Shown here in pieces: positions 10,129-19,569 of a stretch of DNA of 64,000 nucleotides. The position numbers and the translations under genes were made by a program. Numbering within the stretch: the stretch's first letter is position 1; each line of letters opens with the position of its first letter. The notes under the pieces are model-generated. The model searched no databases. It saw nothing but the letters and a program-made list of their open reading frames with translations, and had not been told where the DNA came from. Source of the DNA: Symsagittifera roscoffensis (Eukaryota > Xenacoelomorpha > Acoela > Convolutidae); the NCBI RefSeq assembly GCF_963678635.1, contig NC_087065.1, forward strand, positions 40,115,430 through 40,179,429, in the 5' to 3' direction.

Positions 10129-10474
10129 CTTGATAAATTGTGTGGCGATAAATTGATACTGACAAAAGGTCGCTGTCACCTGCAGGATATTCTTATCTGA
10201 TTATCTATTGTGTTTGGTGTGTTGATTATATCTTGTGAAAATTTTGTGATACTGTTATAATATACGACAGGGTTGAGCTAGCAATATATCAATACTGAGC
10301 AGGCCCTGTGTGTGTAACTCTAACGGAGTCACTAAGATTGTCATTGAGAAATCTAAGAGACACTCTTGATACTTACGAGATTGAGGAGGCAGCGTTAAGT
10401 AATTTAACTTGAATTTGTTTGCGGTACGTGTGCATCGCCATTAAATCATACGAAAATTGTTTTTGTAACAAAGC

Positions 10475-12058
10475 ATGCAGCGCAGGGACTCGTTAGGATC
10501 GACTACTAAGATTCCTAGACTGAGTAAGGGCAGCACGCGAAAATTTAAAACTAGGCGTAGCCAGTCCTCGTTTAGCAGCGCCTCCGACGTGTTTGCCGAG
10601 AACGAATCGACTAAAGGTCAACCTGATCTTTCAGTGAGCGAAATGAGATTGAGGAGCGAGAAAAACCTCGATGGCGATCAAAGGCGGAGCGCCGAAACCG
10701 GAACCGCGAGCGAAACGCTTGTGGACCCCTTTGACGAGGAAGAACAGACGCTCATTCGACCCGACTTTGAGCCGAGCGAGGACCTCGAGCGGGAGGAAGT
10801 CGAGAGGACGGAGGAGACCTCGGAGCGTTCCGAGGTCGAGCCGCGAGAGGAAGTCTTATTCAAGGGAATGTCCAAATCGGAGACCAAGAGTCACAGGTGG
10901 AGGGGAGAATACTCACATTCGGCTAGTACCCACTCATCTCTGGCCAAGCAGAGCAACAACGCAATGGTGTCGAGTATAAGCCCGAGTGAAGAACAACCGG
11001 GTTCGAAGGCCAAGAAGAGTTGGAAGTCATTGTACGACGAGCGCATGGCGTCACTACCAACTGTAGGTTTAACTTCCAGTTGTGACTACCCGGAGACATC
11101 CCATCCGGATGTGAACTTCACACCGTGCCCAAGGAACGATAAGAACAGGAAGGCGTCATCAGCCTCGCCGACCAGGCCCATGTCAAATGGGATAACGATG
11201 GGAGCGTCATCAACCTTCGACAGATTAATGACGTCCATGAGCAAGCAAAAAGGCGGTGCGTCATCAAGCACCAGGCTGCAGCCGCAGTTGACCTCATCTT
11301 CTCTGGGACTAACCCCGTCATTTGGGGCCACTGGCGACATAAGTGACATGTTCGCTGACGTAATGAATGGTCTGGATGAACTGAGACGGGTCATGACTAA
11401 AAGAATAGATCAGGTTGATGAGAGAGCTCACAAGGGTCAAGAGAATCTGAGAGATGAACTAACGCACGTGAAGTCGCAGGCGAGGGTTGATCAAGCTCAG
11501 TTGATTCGCAACACCGATCAATGCCTGGCGGAGAGCCTGGCACAGGCAAGCAAGGAGTCATACGAAAGAGAGGCTAGGATGACCAGAGAGATCGAACGAT
11601 TGTTGAACGATCATGATAGTACCTACGCCCACACGATGACTAGCCTGGAGAAGAGGTTAGATGCAAAGTCTGACTTAATGATGCGGAAGCTTGACGCGAT
11701 CCTGAATGGGAGTAGTTGGCAGGAGCATTCCAAGCCAAGGGAGCGCTCACGCCATGCGAATGTTGGAGATGGTACGGGCAGCAATGTCAGAGCCCAGCAA
11801 GGCTCGAGAACGAACTACGAACCTAGAAACAAGGAGCGGCCAAGGGCAGCCCCGCAGAGGCCTGGCTGGACGAATCCAGTCCCGCCGGAGGCAGATGCCA
11901 CCCCGGAGACAAGGTTGCCAACCGTGCCACAAGTCAGTTCAGTACCAGATCTGACTACAGTCTCACAGGACACAACGATGTATGCCTCGATGTTTGAGCC
12001 TCTGAACAGTATGCCTCGATGTCAACCGAGAGAGGAGAGAGGTCAAGAAGGACACTGA
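10475..12058 (+). CDS. gag: Element A gag, N-terminal part (matrix-like, coiled coil)
   Basis: This 527-aa frame starts with the first good ATG after the leader. The first 180 residues are Ser/Glu/Arg-rich and probably disordered. Residues about 290-410 are highly charged with heptad-like leucines and fit a long coiled coil. The end is Pro/Arg/Gly-rich. No zinc knuckle lies in this part. The homologous frame in element B (43855-45474, minus) has the same order of features and the same FEPLN motif near its end. The next frame lies -1 relative to this one and overlaps it by about 65 bases when counted from its last upstream stop. A 29-bp tandem duplication (unit 11981-12009, repeated from 12010) sits in the overlap. 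Confidence 0.85.
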   Translation: MQRRDSLGSTTKIPRLSKGSTRKFKTRRSQSSFSSASDVFAENESTKGQPDLSVSEMRLRSEKNLDGDQRRSAETGTASETLVDPFDEEEQTLIRPDFEPSEDLEREEVERTEETSERSEVEPREEVLFKGMSKSETKSHRWRGEYSHSASTHSSLAKQSNNAMVSSISPSEEQPGSKAKKSWKSLYDERMASLPTVGLTSSCDYPETSHPDVNFTPCPRNDKNRKASSASPTRPMSNGITMGASSTFDRLMTSMSKQKGGASSSTRLQPQLTSSSLGLTPSFGATGDISDMFADVMNGLDELRRVMTKRIDQVDERAHKGQENLRDELTHVKSQARVDQAQLIRNTDQCLAESLAQASKESYEREARMTREIERLLNDHDSTYAHTMTSLEKRLDAKSDLMMRKLDAILNGSSWQEHSKPRERSRHANVGDGTGSNVRAQQGSRTNYEPRNKERPRAAPQRPGWTNPVPPEADATPETRLPTVPQVSSVPDLTTVSQDTTMYASMFEPLNSMPRCQPREERGQEGH

Positions 12059-12960
12059 AAAAGCCGAAGTCATATAAAGACGAGTCAGACGGCTGCATTG
12101 ATACTTGGATAGAGGTGATGAAGTTACACTTTGAGGAAGAGAATCTCTCCAAGAAACAAGAGTGCAGCGCGCTGACGAGCAACCTGGAGGGTACTGCATT
12201 AAGTTGTGTAATGGCGAAAAGAGCCAATGAGAGAGACAGCGCTCGCAAGATATTCGACATCCTGCTGAATCGTTTCGCCTCTGGAGTACAAGGGCACCAG
12301 GCTATGGTGAAGTTCGAGAAGAGGCGTCAAAGAGATGAAGAATCAATAGATAAATTATTGGATGACCTTGAATTGCTCAGGAGGAGAAGCAACCCGGATG
12401 AGAGAATATCCGAGCGAAACTTGGCGATTGCTTCGAAGTTCATGGATGGAGTAAGGAGTGAGGAGTTGAAGACGATGTTGGCCACTCACTTCACCCTGTC
12501 GCTTGACCAGGTACCCACGCCTGACGACTTGCGTATGAAGTCACGCGAGTATTTACTCATAAAACCGAGGGCGCAAAACCGTTACAGCAATTATGGCAAC
12601 TATAGCGGGACAAACACTGGTGCGAATTCCAGTTGGTACAAACCTCGCGATGACATGGACAAGAGGAGGTCGTGTGCGAATTGTGGTTCGATGGACCATC
12701 ACGTTTCTGCGTGTTCTGCATACAAACAGAACATGAAGGCCATAGGCTACTTTCTCGAGGACGCCGACGCGACCGACGAGGATCATGAAGAATACGTCAG
12801 AGGGCTCATCATGAAATATGGTCCGAGGTGTTTCTTCTGTAATTTGGAGGGACACTTCAAGTCGGATTGTACTCAATTTTGGGACGCAGTAGCGTACGCG
12901 AAACATCCCCGCCACGAAGAGGCGCTTTCGGGTGTCAAGGCCAGTCGAGCACGAGGCTGA
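12019..12960 (+). CDS. gag: Element A gag, capsid and nucleocapsid
   Basis: A 313-aa frame, -1 relative to the preceding gag frame. Residues about 25-180 look like a retrotransposon capsid (W-I-x-x-M-x-L-H-F-x-E-E, then L-x-x-R-F and an R-x-R-x-x-E-S-I-D-K-L-like stretch). Two CX2CX4HX4C zinc knuckles follow, C219-C222-H227-C232 and C271-C274-H279-C284, with an unusually long 38-residue gap. It may start at the ATG at 12019 or be reached by frameshifting; no textbook slippery heptamer was found. In element B the capsid frame is also -1 relative to the N-terminal frame, so the arrangement is old. In B the knuckles and protease share one frame, so the break at 12960 in A is probably a one-base indel. 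Confidence 0.9.
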   Translation: MSTERGERSRRTLKKPKSYKDESDGCIDTWIEVMKLHFEEENLSKKQECSALTSNLEGTALSCVMAKRANERDSARKIFDILLNRFASGVQGHQAMVKFEKRRQRDEESIDKLLDDLELLRRRSNPDERISERNLAIASKFMDGVRSEELKTMLATHFTLSLDQVPTPDDLRMKSREYLLIKPRAQNRYSNYGNYSGTNTGANSSWYKPRDDMDKRRSCANCGSMDHHVSACSAYKQNMKAIGYFLEDADATDEDHEEYVRGLIMKYGPRCFFCNLEGHFKSDCTQFWDAVAYAKHPRHEEALSGVKASRARG

Positions 12961-14128
12961 ATCTCGGAGAAAGGAGACGACACCGAGCACCTTCACGACC
13001 AAAAAGGTTAGGACATGGCCTGACGAGGTGGTAGCCTCGAACCTCAAAGCAGAGTCGTCTAGCCCACTCAAGGTGGATTACGGCCTGGCGGCAAGGACAG
13101 CGCTGCAGAATGTCAAACAGGACCTAGCCACGAAAGAAGTGGAGCAATGGGTAAGGTCGGAGCTCGAGAGCACAGATCTTCGGGAAAGTTTTAATGTTCT
13201 GGGTAAAACGACAAAAGTAGAAGACAAAGAGGAACCCAAGAAACAGGGACTAAAACTGAACGTTATATCTGGTAAGACTTTCGGCATGACGAAGGAGGGG
13301 ACCAAAATAATGTTCATCATCTCAGTCGCAGGGCACCAGGTGGTGAAGAACTTGAGTGAACCATCCGAGATTACACTAGTCCACCTGGACATCTATGCCG
13401 ACTACCTGAAGGAGAAGGATCCCAAACTGGACTCCAGGGCAGTGCGAGCGCTGCTCACAACGGGAGGTCCGAGGCTGATGAAAGTGGACGGACATTATAT
13501 CGATGTCCATGGCCCTTACCCGATCCTGATGAATGTAGATGGCATCAATATCTACACGAAAGCTCACATAACTGATGCGAACGATCAGATTGGCCGGATA
13601 TACATTGGTCAAGAGGAGCTGAAGGTTAGACGAATCGGACACAACGCGATGCTCGAACAAAATGCGGTGCATATTGGTTGCGAGGCCGATCTGGCCGCAC
13701 ACGTTCTGGACGTGCAAGGCAGACAACTTTCAATAAAGGGACTGCTAGACACGGGAGCAGTGGTTAGTGACATGCCAGTCAAAACTTGGACCAACATGGG
13801 TTTCGAAAGGTCGGATCTCATACCGACAAACATCAGGTTGGCAGCTGCCAATCAGGGAGCGATCTATGTTACCGGACGAACCCCGATCATTTCACTGCAG
13901 CTCGGAGGAAGACATCTTTGGATGAGCTTTCTAGTAGTAGAGAATTTGGACGAATCCGATCAGTTCATCTTAGGAAGGGATTTCGTTCGCAACTTTGACG
14001 TCACGACCGATCTCAATGACGGATTGATTAGGATCAAGGATCCTGAGAGAAAGTATGAAAAAAGACCCCTTAATAAGATCTTAATTAATCAGGCCAAGGT
14101 GCCGATTTTTCTGGATCGAAAAGTTTAG
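12932..14128 (+). CDS. Element A protease region
   Basis: A 398-aa frame, +1 relative to the capsid frame. It begins at GTG in the overlap, so it has no obvious start of its own. It carries a retropepsin-type aspartic protease: the active site L-L-D-T-G-A at D273-T274-G275 and the conserved I-L-G-R-D-F at about 346-351. The 270 residues before the active site are conserved in element B and are not recognised. The protease would dimerise and cut the Gag-Pol polyprotein. The frame ends six bases before the open frame of pol, in a 16-bp tandem duplication (14123-14138, repeated from 14139) that separates two frames that would otherwise overlap. Confidence 0.9.
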   Translation: MSRPVEHEAESRRKETTPSTFTTKKVRTWPDEVVASNLKAESSSPLKVDYGLAARTALQNVKQDLATKEVEQWVRSELESTDLRESFNVLGKTTKVEDKEEPKKQGLKLNVISGKTFGMTKEGTKIMFIISVAGHQVVKNLSEPSEITLVHLDIYADYLKEKDPKLDSRAVRALLTTGGPRLMKVDGHYIDVHGPYPILMNVDGINIYTKAHITDANDQIGRIYIGQEELKVRRIGHNAMLEQNAVHIGCEADLAAHVLDVQGRQLSIKGLLDTGAVVSDMPVKTWTNMGFERSDLIPTNIRLAAANQGAIYVTGRTPIISLQLGGRHLWMSFLVVENLDESDQFILGRDFVRNFDVTTDLNDGLIRIKDPERKYEKRPLNKILINQAKVPIFLDRKV

Positions 14129-14145
14129 GATGAGCGACGTTTAGG

Positions 14146-17100
14146 ATGAGGAACTTGTTTGAACTCAGCAATGACAGACAGGTGTGTCTGGTACCAAATC
14201 CAAACAGTAAAAGCTCGGCTATTTTAGGAAGAAGCTTCTCACTCACTCAGAGCGGACTGTGTGTGAGTGTGTTATTGAACACAGAAGCAACAACAGTGAC
14301 AATACAGAGGGGAAAGAAACTTGGCTACGCTTTGCCTCTGAACACAGACTTTCAGAGTGTGGAGAACTTGAAAAAGTTTGATGTAACTAAAGGTCCATTG
14401 CATGCGAACCAAGAATGTATAATGAAAAGAGTGAATGAATTGAAATCTTCTAGGAAATTGTTTTCAATGAAGTCGGAAACAGATGATGGGCTGTCTAGTT
14501 GTTCCAACTTCCCTGAGAGACCGACGGAGGCAGAGTTAGCAGTGAATAAACCTGTCCTACCTGAAATAGAACATCTGAAGGGTAAAATATCAGACAAGGA
14601 ACTAGATTCGCTCAGGACGGTGCTAAATCAGAACGCAGACGTTTTTTCGAAACATAAGGCTGACATAGGTTGTTGCAATTTTGTAGAGCACGAGATTGAG
14701 ATAGAAGAGGGCTCGGTACCTCATAGGGAAGGGGCGAGAAGAATGACCCCAAACAAGTCAGAAGCGTGTAGGAAGGAAATCGAGATGTTAATGGAGTACG
14801 ACATGATCGAGCCGTCGAAGTCCCCATGGGCTTGTGGCGTAGTCATGGCGAAAAAGAAAGGGGGACAACTCAGATTTTGTTGTGATTTCCGTTATCTGAA
14901 CGCAGTGACTATAAAGGACGCATACCCGATTCCCCGCATCGATGAGAGTCTATCCAAGCTGGGAGACGCGAAGTTCTTCACGACGTTGGATTTGGGCTCT
15001 GCATTCTGGCAAGTGCCACTCAGAAAGCAAGATCGAGAGAAAACAGGCTTCGCGTGTGAGCTGGGACTGTTCCAGTGGAAGAGGATGCCATTCGGATTGT
15101 GCAACGCGACGGCCACATTCCAGCGACTGATGGCCCAGGCACTCACGAGCGTCACTAAGAAATACGGGAATCTCATCATGTGTTATGTCGATGATGTCGT
15201 GATTGCAACACCAACCTTAGAAGACCACATAGAGAGGTTGGAGGAGGTGTTGTCTTGCATGAAGCAGGCGGGTCTGAAATGCAAACCCTCTAAGTGTGAA
15301 ATCCTCAGGGATTCCATAAAGTATCTGGGCCGCCTGGTTGACAAACATGGAGTGAGACCAGATCCCGAAGCGGTTGAAGCGGTGCTGACCTGGAAGGCAC
15401 CTAAAACAGATACACAGTTGATGATTTTTCTGGGATTCGCAAATTATTATCGAGAGTTCATCAAGGGGTATGCTGACAAAATATACCTCATGCAGAGGTT
15501 GATGAGAAACAAGGGCAAAAAGTTCACCTGGACTGATGAGGCACAAGTTTCATTTGAAAACATCAAATGTGAACTTTGCGAGGCACCGGTCCTCGGCATG
15601 CCAACAGAGAAGGGGATGTTCGTGCTGGACACGGATGCATCAGTGGTTGCGATATCGGGCATACTTCACCAGGAGCAGGAGTGGAACGGGAGAACGGTTC
15701 TTCGTCCGATAGCCTACGGGAGTAAAGTCCTGAGTGATACTGAAATGAAGTACGGCGCACCAAAAGCGGAGATGTTTGCGGTGATCACTTTCGTGGAAAA
15801 ATACAGGGCCTACTTGGGGAGTGCTCCCTTCAAGTTACGTGTGGATAACCGTGCCCTTGCCTGGCTGAAAACCTATTCGATGGACCAAAGCTATATTGGT
15901 CGTTGGATCGTGCGCCTGGATGGATACCACATGATCATAGAGCACCGTACTCGTGACAAACACCAGAACGCAGATAGCCTCAGTAAAAAGACAGAATTTT
16001 ATGAGCGCCTCGAGGAGAGACAGGCTAACCAATCAGAGATCAAAGACGGGTTTTCCTTTCTGGACAAAGAAACCTACGACAAGCTGCCACTTACTAGGTG
16101 GTTACCTGGACACCCTGACCTTCCAGTGGAGACGGCCGCGGAGATAAAGCTTTTAGCTAGAGGCGAGCCCGTTCCGTTGGATCTGCTAGTCCGATCCAAC
16201 TTGGTACAGCAAGAACTAACCAGGCTGGGTATAAACAGCATGGCTCTATTGAACAGGACGGTGAACGTGGCGCCGGACGTCATGGGAAAACTCCGTGACT
16301 TGTTGGACAGGGAAGTGGATAGGCATGATCGTGAACGGATGGAGACCATGCAGCGGTTGACTGTCACCGAGAGAACAGAGAAGAGGCCAGTGTCCATTCG
16401 CAGCCGAGGCGTTGAACGGGATTGCAGGTCGATTGTCAACCAGCTGGTGAGCTCGATGCCGAAGGAGGTCTTGTTGAGAACTTCGTTCACTGAATATGGA
16501 ACACTGAATCAGAACCAAACTACTGAGGAAGTCAGGATCAGGTCGAAATCTAGCTTCACGAGGAGAGTGCACTTCACGGATGCAAAAGAGGAATACGAGC
16601 CGAGCCCAGATTGTTCGTCCGTGGACGAGGCAATGTCCGGGGAGTCTGATACCTTCGAGCCAGTCAAGGACGACTCGTCTGAGGAGTCGGACACCTTTGA
16701 GCCCGTGCAGGACGACTTGTCCGGGGAGAGGTTGACTAGACCACCTAGGGGCAGAATTTTGTCCGGGGAGTCGAGAAACATCTCAGACAACTTGGAGTAT
16801 GATGTTGGTGAATCAGTCGACTCAAGTGTTGACTCGGGACCCCAGTCCTGGGACAACACGTCTGAAACAACTTCCAATTCCGATATATCAGAGATCGCAA
16901 TCCACTCCTTATTGGTAGACTGGAAGCAGCGTGGGCTGGACCGAGAAACACATCAGGATCCGGACAGGCACAGATACACCTCAGATGAAGAGGGCACTGT
17001 GGTAGATAATGCCGCAGACGAGCTCGAGCTGATAGCAGTTTCGAAACGCCCAACCAGATTGCTGCCACATGGTACGGTCGTCCGTACCAATCTGGAACCA

Positions 17101-18696
17101 TCTGTGCAGGAAGCGACGCCTTTGAAAAAGATATGGTGTGTCAAGTTGATTGACGATGCTCATGCTCCGGAGATAATGAGTGGGCAAATGAACGTGGTGA
17201 AGACGTATTTGAAAGCCAGGTACAGGCTGTCGGATCTCCTAAGGGCTCAACGGAATGATAGAATGACGAGCAGTCTGAAGAGATGGATCGAGAATGGAGC
17301 ACCTGACAAGGGAGATTTGGAAGAAGACAGCTACAAAATCCTGAAGCAATTCTACCTGAAGCGAAACGACTTGTTGTACCTGAACAAGGACGAAATCGTA
17401 GTCTGCAAACGGAAAGAGGAGGACAAGGTCCTCTATAATTACAATTCAATAGTGTTACCACAGTTGTACCAGACCGAATTGCTCTTTCGCTCACATGATC
17501 AGATGGGCCATCAAGGCGTGGACAAAGTGTATAACAGGATACAGAAACGATTCGAATGGCCGGGATTGAAGAAGGCTTGTGAGAAGTGGATCGCAGCATG
17601 CCTGTCATGTCAGCAGGCGAAGGATCCCAGGAAGGTGAGGTTCCCCCTACAGTCAATAGAGTCGTCAGGTTTCAACGAAGTGGTGCAAATTGATCATCAG
17701 AAAATCTGTATGACAGCAACGGGCTATAATCAGGTGCTGGTAATGATCGACCATTTTACGAAGTATGCGGAGGCAGCACCCTGCATGACAGCATCGGCGG
17801 AAGAAACATGCGATCATTTGATAAATGTGTGGATAGCGAGGCATGGCTGCCCCATCACGTTCCAATCGGACAATGGCAAAGCATTCGTGGGCGATCTCAC
17901 GAAGGAGTTGATGAAAAGGTCGCAGGTAGCGCAGGCCCACTCGACCACTTATCACCCGCAAACGAATGGCCTAGTCGAGAGGCAAAATCGCACACTGGTA
18001 TCCATGCTGAGAGTCTATTGCTCGCGTTACATGGATGACTGGGACAAGCACTTGCCGCAAGTGATGGGTGCTTACAACAGCACGGAACATTCCACCACGG
18101 GAATAAGTCCGCACATGATGTTAACGGGTCAGGAAAAAGCGCTCCCGTTGACGTTTTTCTACCCTGAAAATGAGGGGAAGAGGACAGCACTGCAAACGTA
18201 CGTGCGGGATGTTATTAGAAGACAGCAGGACCTCAATGACTTATGCAGGAGGAATACGCAACAGGCGCAGATTAGACAAAAAAGGAGGTTTGACAAAAGG
18301 ACAGCTGATGCGAAGTCCTACTCAGTTGGCGACTACGTCTGGGTGTTCCAGGAAGTGGTTCCACCAAAAGGAACCAAGAAATTATTTAAAAAATGGCGTG
18401 GTCCATTTCAGATAACAGAGGTGCACCAAGGAGGTCGTTTTTATCGATTGAGCACTGGAAGAGCAGCTCATTGCGAGAATATCAAACCACACAATGCCTC
18501 GTCAGAGGATTGGTGCATCCCAGCGGACATGCAAGAGGGAGATTATTTGATAGTGGATCCTGCTTGTGAAGTGAATGAAAGGGGTACTCGCGACAAGAAC
18601 GACGGGAATGAGGTGGTGGACGATTGCGATCTACCACTGGATCTCGAGTTGACCGAGCGAGTAGAGGTGGACGATGAAACTCTACCTTATGCCTAA
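14146..18696 (+). CDS. pol: Element A polymerase: RT, RNase H, integrase
   Basis: An intact 1516-aa Ty3/gypsy-type polyprotein. RT spans about 150-480 with YVDD at 347-350. RNase H spans about 490-620 with D495 or D497, D567 and a final N-A-D at D610. Next is an exceptionally long linker of about 480 residues, including an acidic part (about 825-910) with SGES/SGER repeats. Integrase follows: the H1117-H1122-C1152-C1155 zinc site, the D,D35E core D1183, D1242 and E1278, and a GPF/Y module at W-R-G-P-F 1417-1421. The RT-RNaseH-IN order identifies Ty3/gypsy. All catalytic residues seem present, so this copy could still encode an active enzyme. It lies -1 relative to the protease frame. Confidence 0.96.
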   Translation: MRNLFELSNDRQVCLVPNPNSKSSAILGRSFSLTQSGLCVSVLLNTEATTVTIQRGKKLGYALPLNTDFQSVENLKKFDVTKGPLHANQECIMKRVNELKSSRKLFSMKSETDDGLSSCSNFPERPTEAELAVNKPVLPEIEHLKGKISDKELDSLRTVLNQNADVFSKHKADIGCCNFVEHEIEIEEGSVPHREGARRMTPNKSEACRKEIEMLMEYDMIEPSKSPWACGVVMAKKKGGQLRFCCDFRYLNAVTIKDAYPIPRIDESLSKLGDAKFFTTLDLGSAFWQVPLRKQDREKTGFACELGLFQWKRMPFGLCNATATFQRLMAQALTSVTKKYGNLIMCYVDDVVIATPTLEDHIERLEEVLSCMKQAGLKCKPSKCEILRDSIKYLGRLVDKHGVRPDPEAVEAVLTWKAPKTDTQLMIFLGFANYYREFIKGYADKIYLMQRLMRNKGKKFTWTDEAQVSFENIKCELCEAPVLGMPTEKGMFVLDTDASVVAISGILHQEQEWNGRTVLRPIAYGSKVLSDTEMKYGAPKAEMFAVITFVEKYRAYLGSAPFKLRVDNRALAWLKTYSMDQSYIGRWIVRLDGYHMIIEHRTRDKHQNADSLSKKTEFYERLEERQANQSEIKDGFSFLDKETYDKLPLTRWLPGHPDLPVETAAEIKLLARGEPVPLDLLVRSNLVQQELTRLGINSMALLNRTVNVAPDVMGKLRDLLDREVDRHDRERMETMQRLTVTERTEKRPVSIRSRGVERDCRSIVNQLVSSMPKEVLLRTSFTEYGTLNQNQTTEEVRIRSKSSFTRRVHFTDAKEEYEPSPDCSSVDEAMSGESDTFEPVKDDSSEESDTFEPVQDDLSGERLTRPPRGRILSGESRNISDNLEYDVGESVDSSVDSGPQSWDNTSETTSNSDISEIAIHSLLVDWKQRGLDRETHQDPDRHRYTSDEEGTVVDNAADELELIAVSKRPTRLLPHGTVVRTNLEPSVQEATPLKKIWCVKLIDDAHAPEIMSGQMNVVKTYLKARYRLSDLLRAQRNDRMTSSLKRWIENGAPDKGDLEEDSYKILKQFYLKRNDLLYLNKDEIVVCKRKEEDKVLYNYNSIVLPQLYQTELLFRSHDQMGHQGVDKVYNRIQKRFEWPGLKKACEKWIAACLSCQQAKDPRKVRFPLQSIESSGFNEVVQIDHQKICMTATGYNQVLVMIDHFTKYAEAAPCMTASAEETCDHLINVWIARHGCPITFQSDNGKAFVGDLTKELMKRSQVAQAHSTTYHPQTNGLVERQNRTLVSMLRVYCSRYMDDWDKHLPQVMGAYNSTEHSTTGISPHMMLTGQEKALPLTFFYPENEGKRTALQTYVRDVIRRQQDLNDLCRRNTQQAQIRQKRRFDKRTADAKSYSVGDYVWVFQEVVPPKGTKKLFKKWRGPFQITEVHQGGRFYRLSTGRAAHCENIKPHNASSEDWCIPADMQEGDYLIVDPACEVNERGTRDKNDGNEVVDDCDLPLDLELTERVEVDDETLPYA
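16634..16772 (+). repeat. Three internal copies of the pre-LTR motif TGTCCGGGGAG
   Basis: TGTCCGGGGAG starts at 16634, 16718 and 16760 inside pol, where it encodes (M/L)SGE(S/R). The same bases occur in a different codon phase at 19224-19235 in accessory ORF 1. A close variant stands immediately before the 3' LTR (29177-29188), which is non-coding. In element B the equivalent minus-strand copies lie near 36595, 39060, 39122 and 39190, and next to its 3' LTR at 4944-4957. Confidence 0.6.
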
Positions 18697-18762
18697 GAAG
18701 ACTGGGACTGCCCAGAACAAACCGAAATTGACAAAGGAATACAGCCTGACTTTCCTCTCACT

Positions 18763-19569
18763 ATGGAAACACGCCAAAGCAAGAGAGGAAAAAACCAGAA
18801 GAAATACAATCCGTACGGCGAGGACTTCGTTGTAGACAGGATAGTAGTAAGTGATGTCATAGACTCGCTGGTGGGACTGGACGAAGTGGCGATGCTAGAA
18901 TAAATCGACCTTGTGAACGATATGGATCAAGATTGGATCGACGATCGATCAGAACCGGAAGTGGAGTTCGAACCAGAAGCGGAACAGACTCATGAGCAGG
19001 AACTAACAAATTTGCGCGTGCTCGAATGGCTCCATGATCTGCCGACAGATCCAAAAGAGACGATCCTGACGATTCAGGACGTCGATAAAGACCGCGTCAA
19101 ATACATCAGTCATGACAATACCGAGTCCAACTGGGTCGCCCCAGATGGTCCTCTACGTGTTCCACAATCCAACCTCGATCTCCTAGACTCTGGGCGATCG
19201 ACGGGGACGTCGATGGATATTTTTGTCCGGGGAGTGGGGGTAGGACTCACCCACACCGAAAATCTGATAATAAAAAAATTGAAATCGGCAAGAGAAACCG
19301 GAGAACTAGAGACAGAGGGCGAGAATGCTAAAAAACCACCTTTTGGACGAATCTTTGAATCGTATTTTGATCTACCGAACCATTATTCGAACAATATCGT
19401 CATAACGGACAGCGATTTCATACTCACGGAACGCACGTGCGCCATAGCGATAAACACGGACGTAAGCTTCAAAACAGCACTAGCGGCTGATTTCAAAAGA
19501 GAGTATAAAAATAACGAGACCGGACGAAACTACACGACAGCAAGAATCAACACGATAAGAAATGGGTGA
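18763..19569 (+). CDS. Element A accessory ORF 1, unknown function
   Basis: The frame starts at ATG 18763 and runs to 19569, interrupted by one in-frame TAA at 18901-18903. The part from ATG 18913 (218 aa) is open. Element B's relic reads straight through the equivalent position, with N-P-Y-G-x-D-F-V-V-D-R upstream and D-D-R-S-x-P-E-V-E-F downstream, so the stop is a mutation. Residues are acidic at first. A conserved core follows (TGTSMDIFV, LTHTENL-x-IKKL, E-S-Y-F-x-L-P-N, R-T-C-A-I-A-I, S-F-K-T-A-L-A-A-D). No known domain, signal peptide or membrane segment was recognised. The last eight bases, ATGGGTGA, contain the start of the next gene, a stop-start overlap. Confidence 0.75.

Larger units (their letters stand above)
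7381..10474 (+). promoter_or_regulatory. Long untranslated leader of element A with CCCTCC(G) repeats
   Basis: About 3.1 kb separate the primer site from the gag ATG and contain no convincing gene. CCCTCC, usually CCCTCCG, recurs about 20 times on both strands, for example near 7429, 7502, 7870, 8092, 8569, 8992, 9137, 9331, 9341, 9394, 9423, 9455 and 9466, with reverse copies near 7562, 7922, 8153, 8629 and 8968. Copies are densest at 9130-9480. Many upstream ATGs lie before gag. A leader of this size full of one motif suggests a regulatory or insulator-like array, or an RNA function. Confidence 0.7.

Noticed and set aside
12019-14150. A standard X-XXY-YYZ slippery site at gag-protease-pol junctions.
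   Set aside because: I looked in each overlap on A and B and found none in the right phase. The capsid-protease break in A is better explained by a one-base indel, since B has one frame there.
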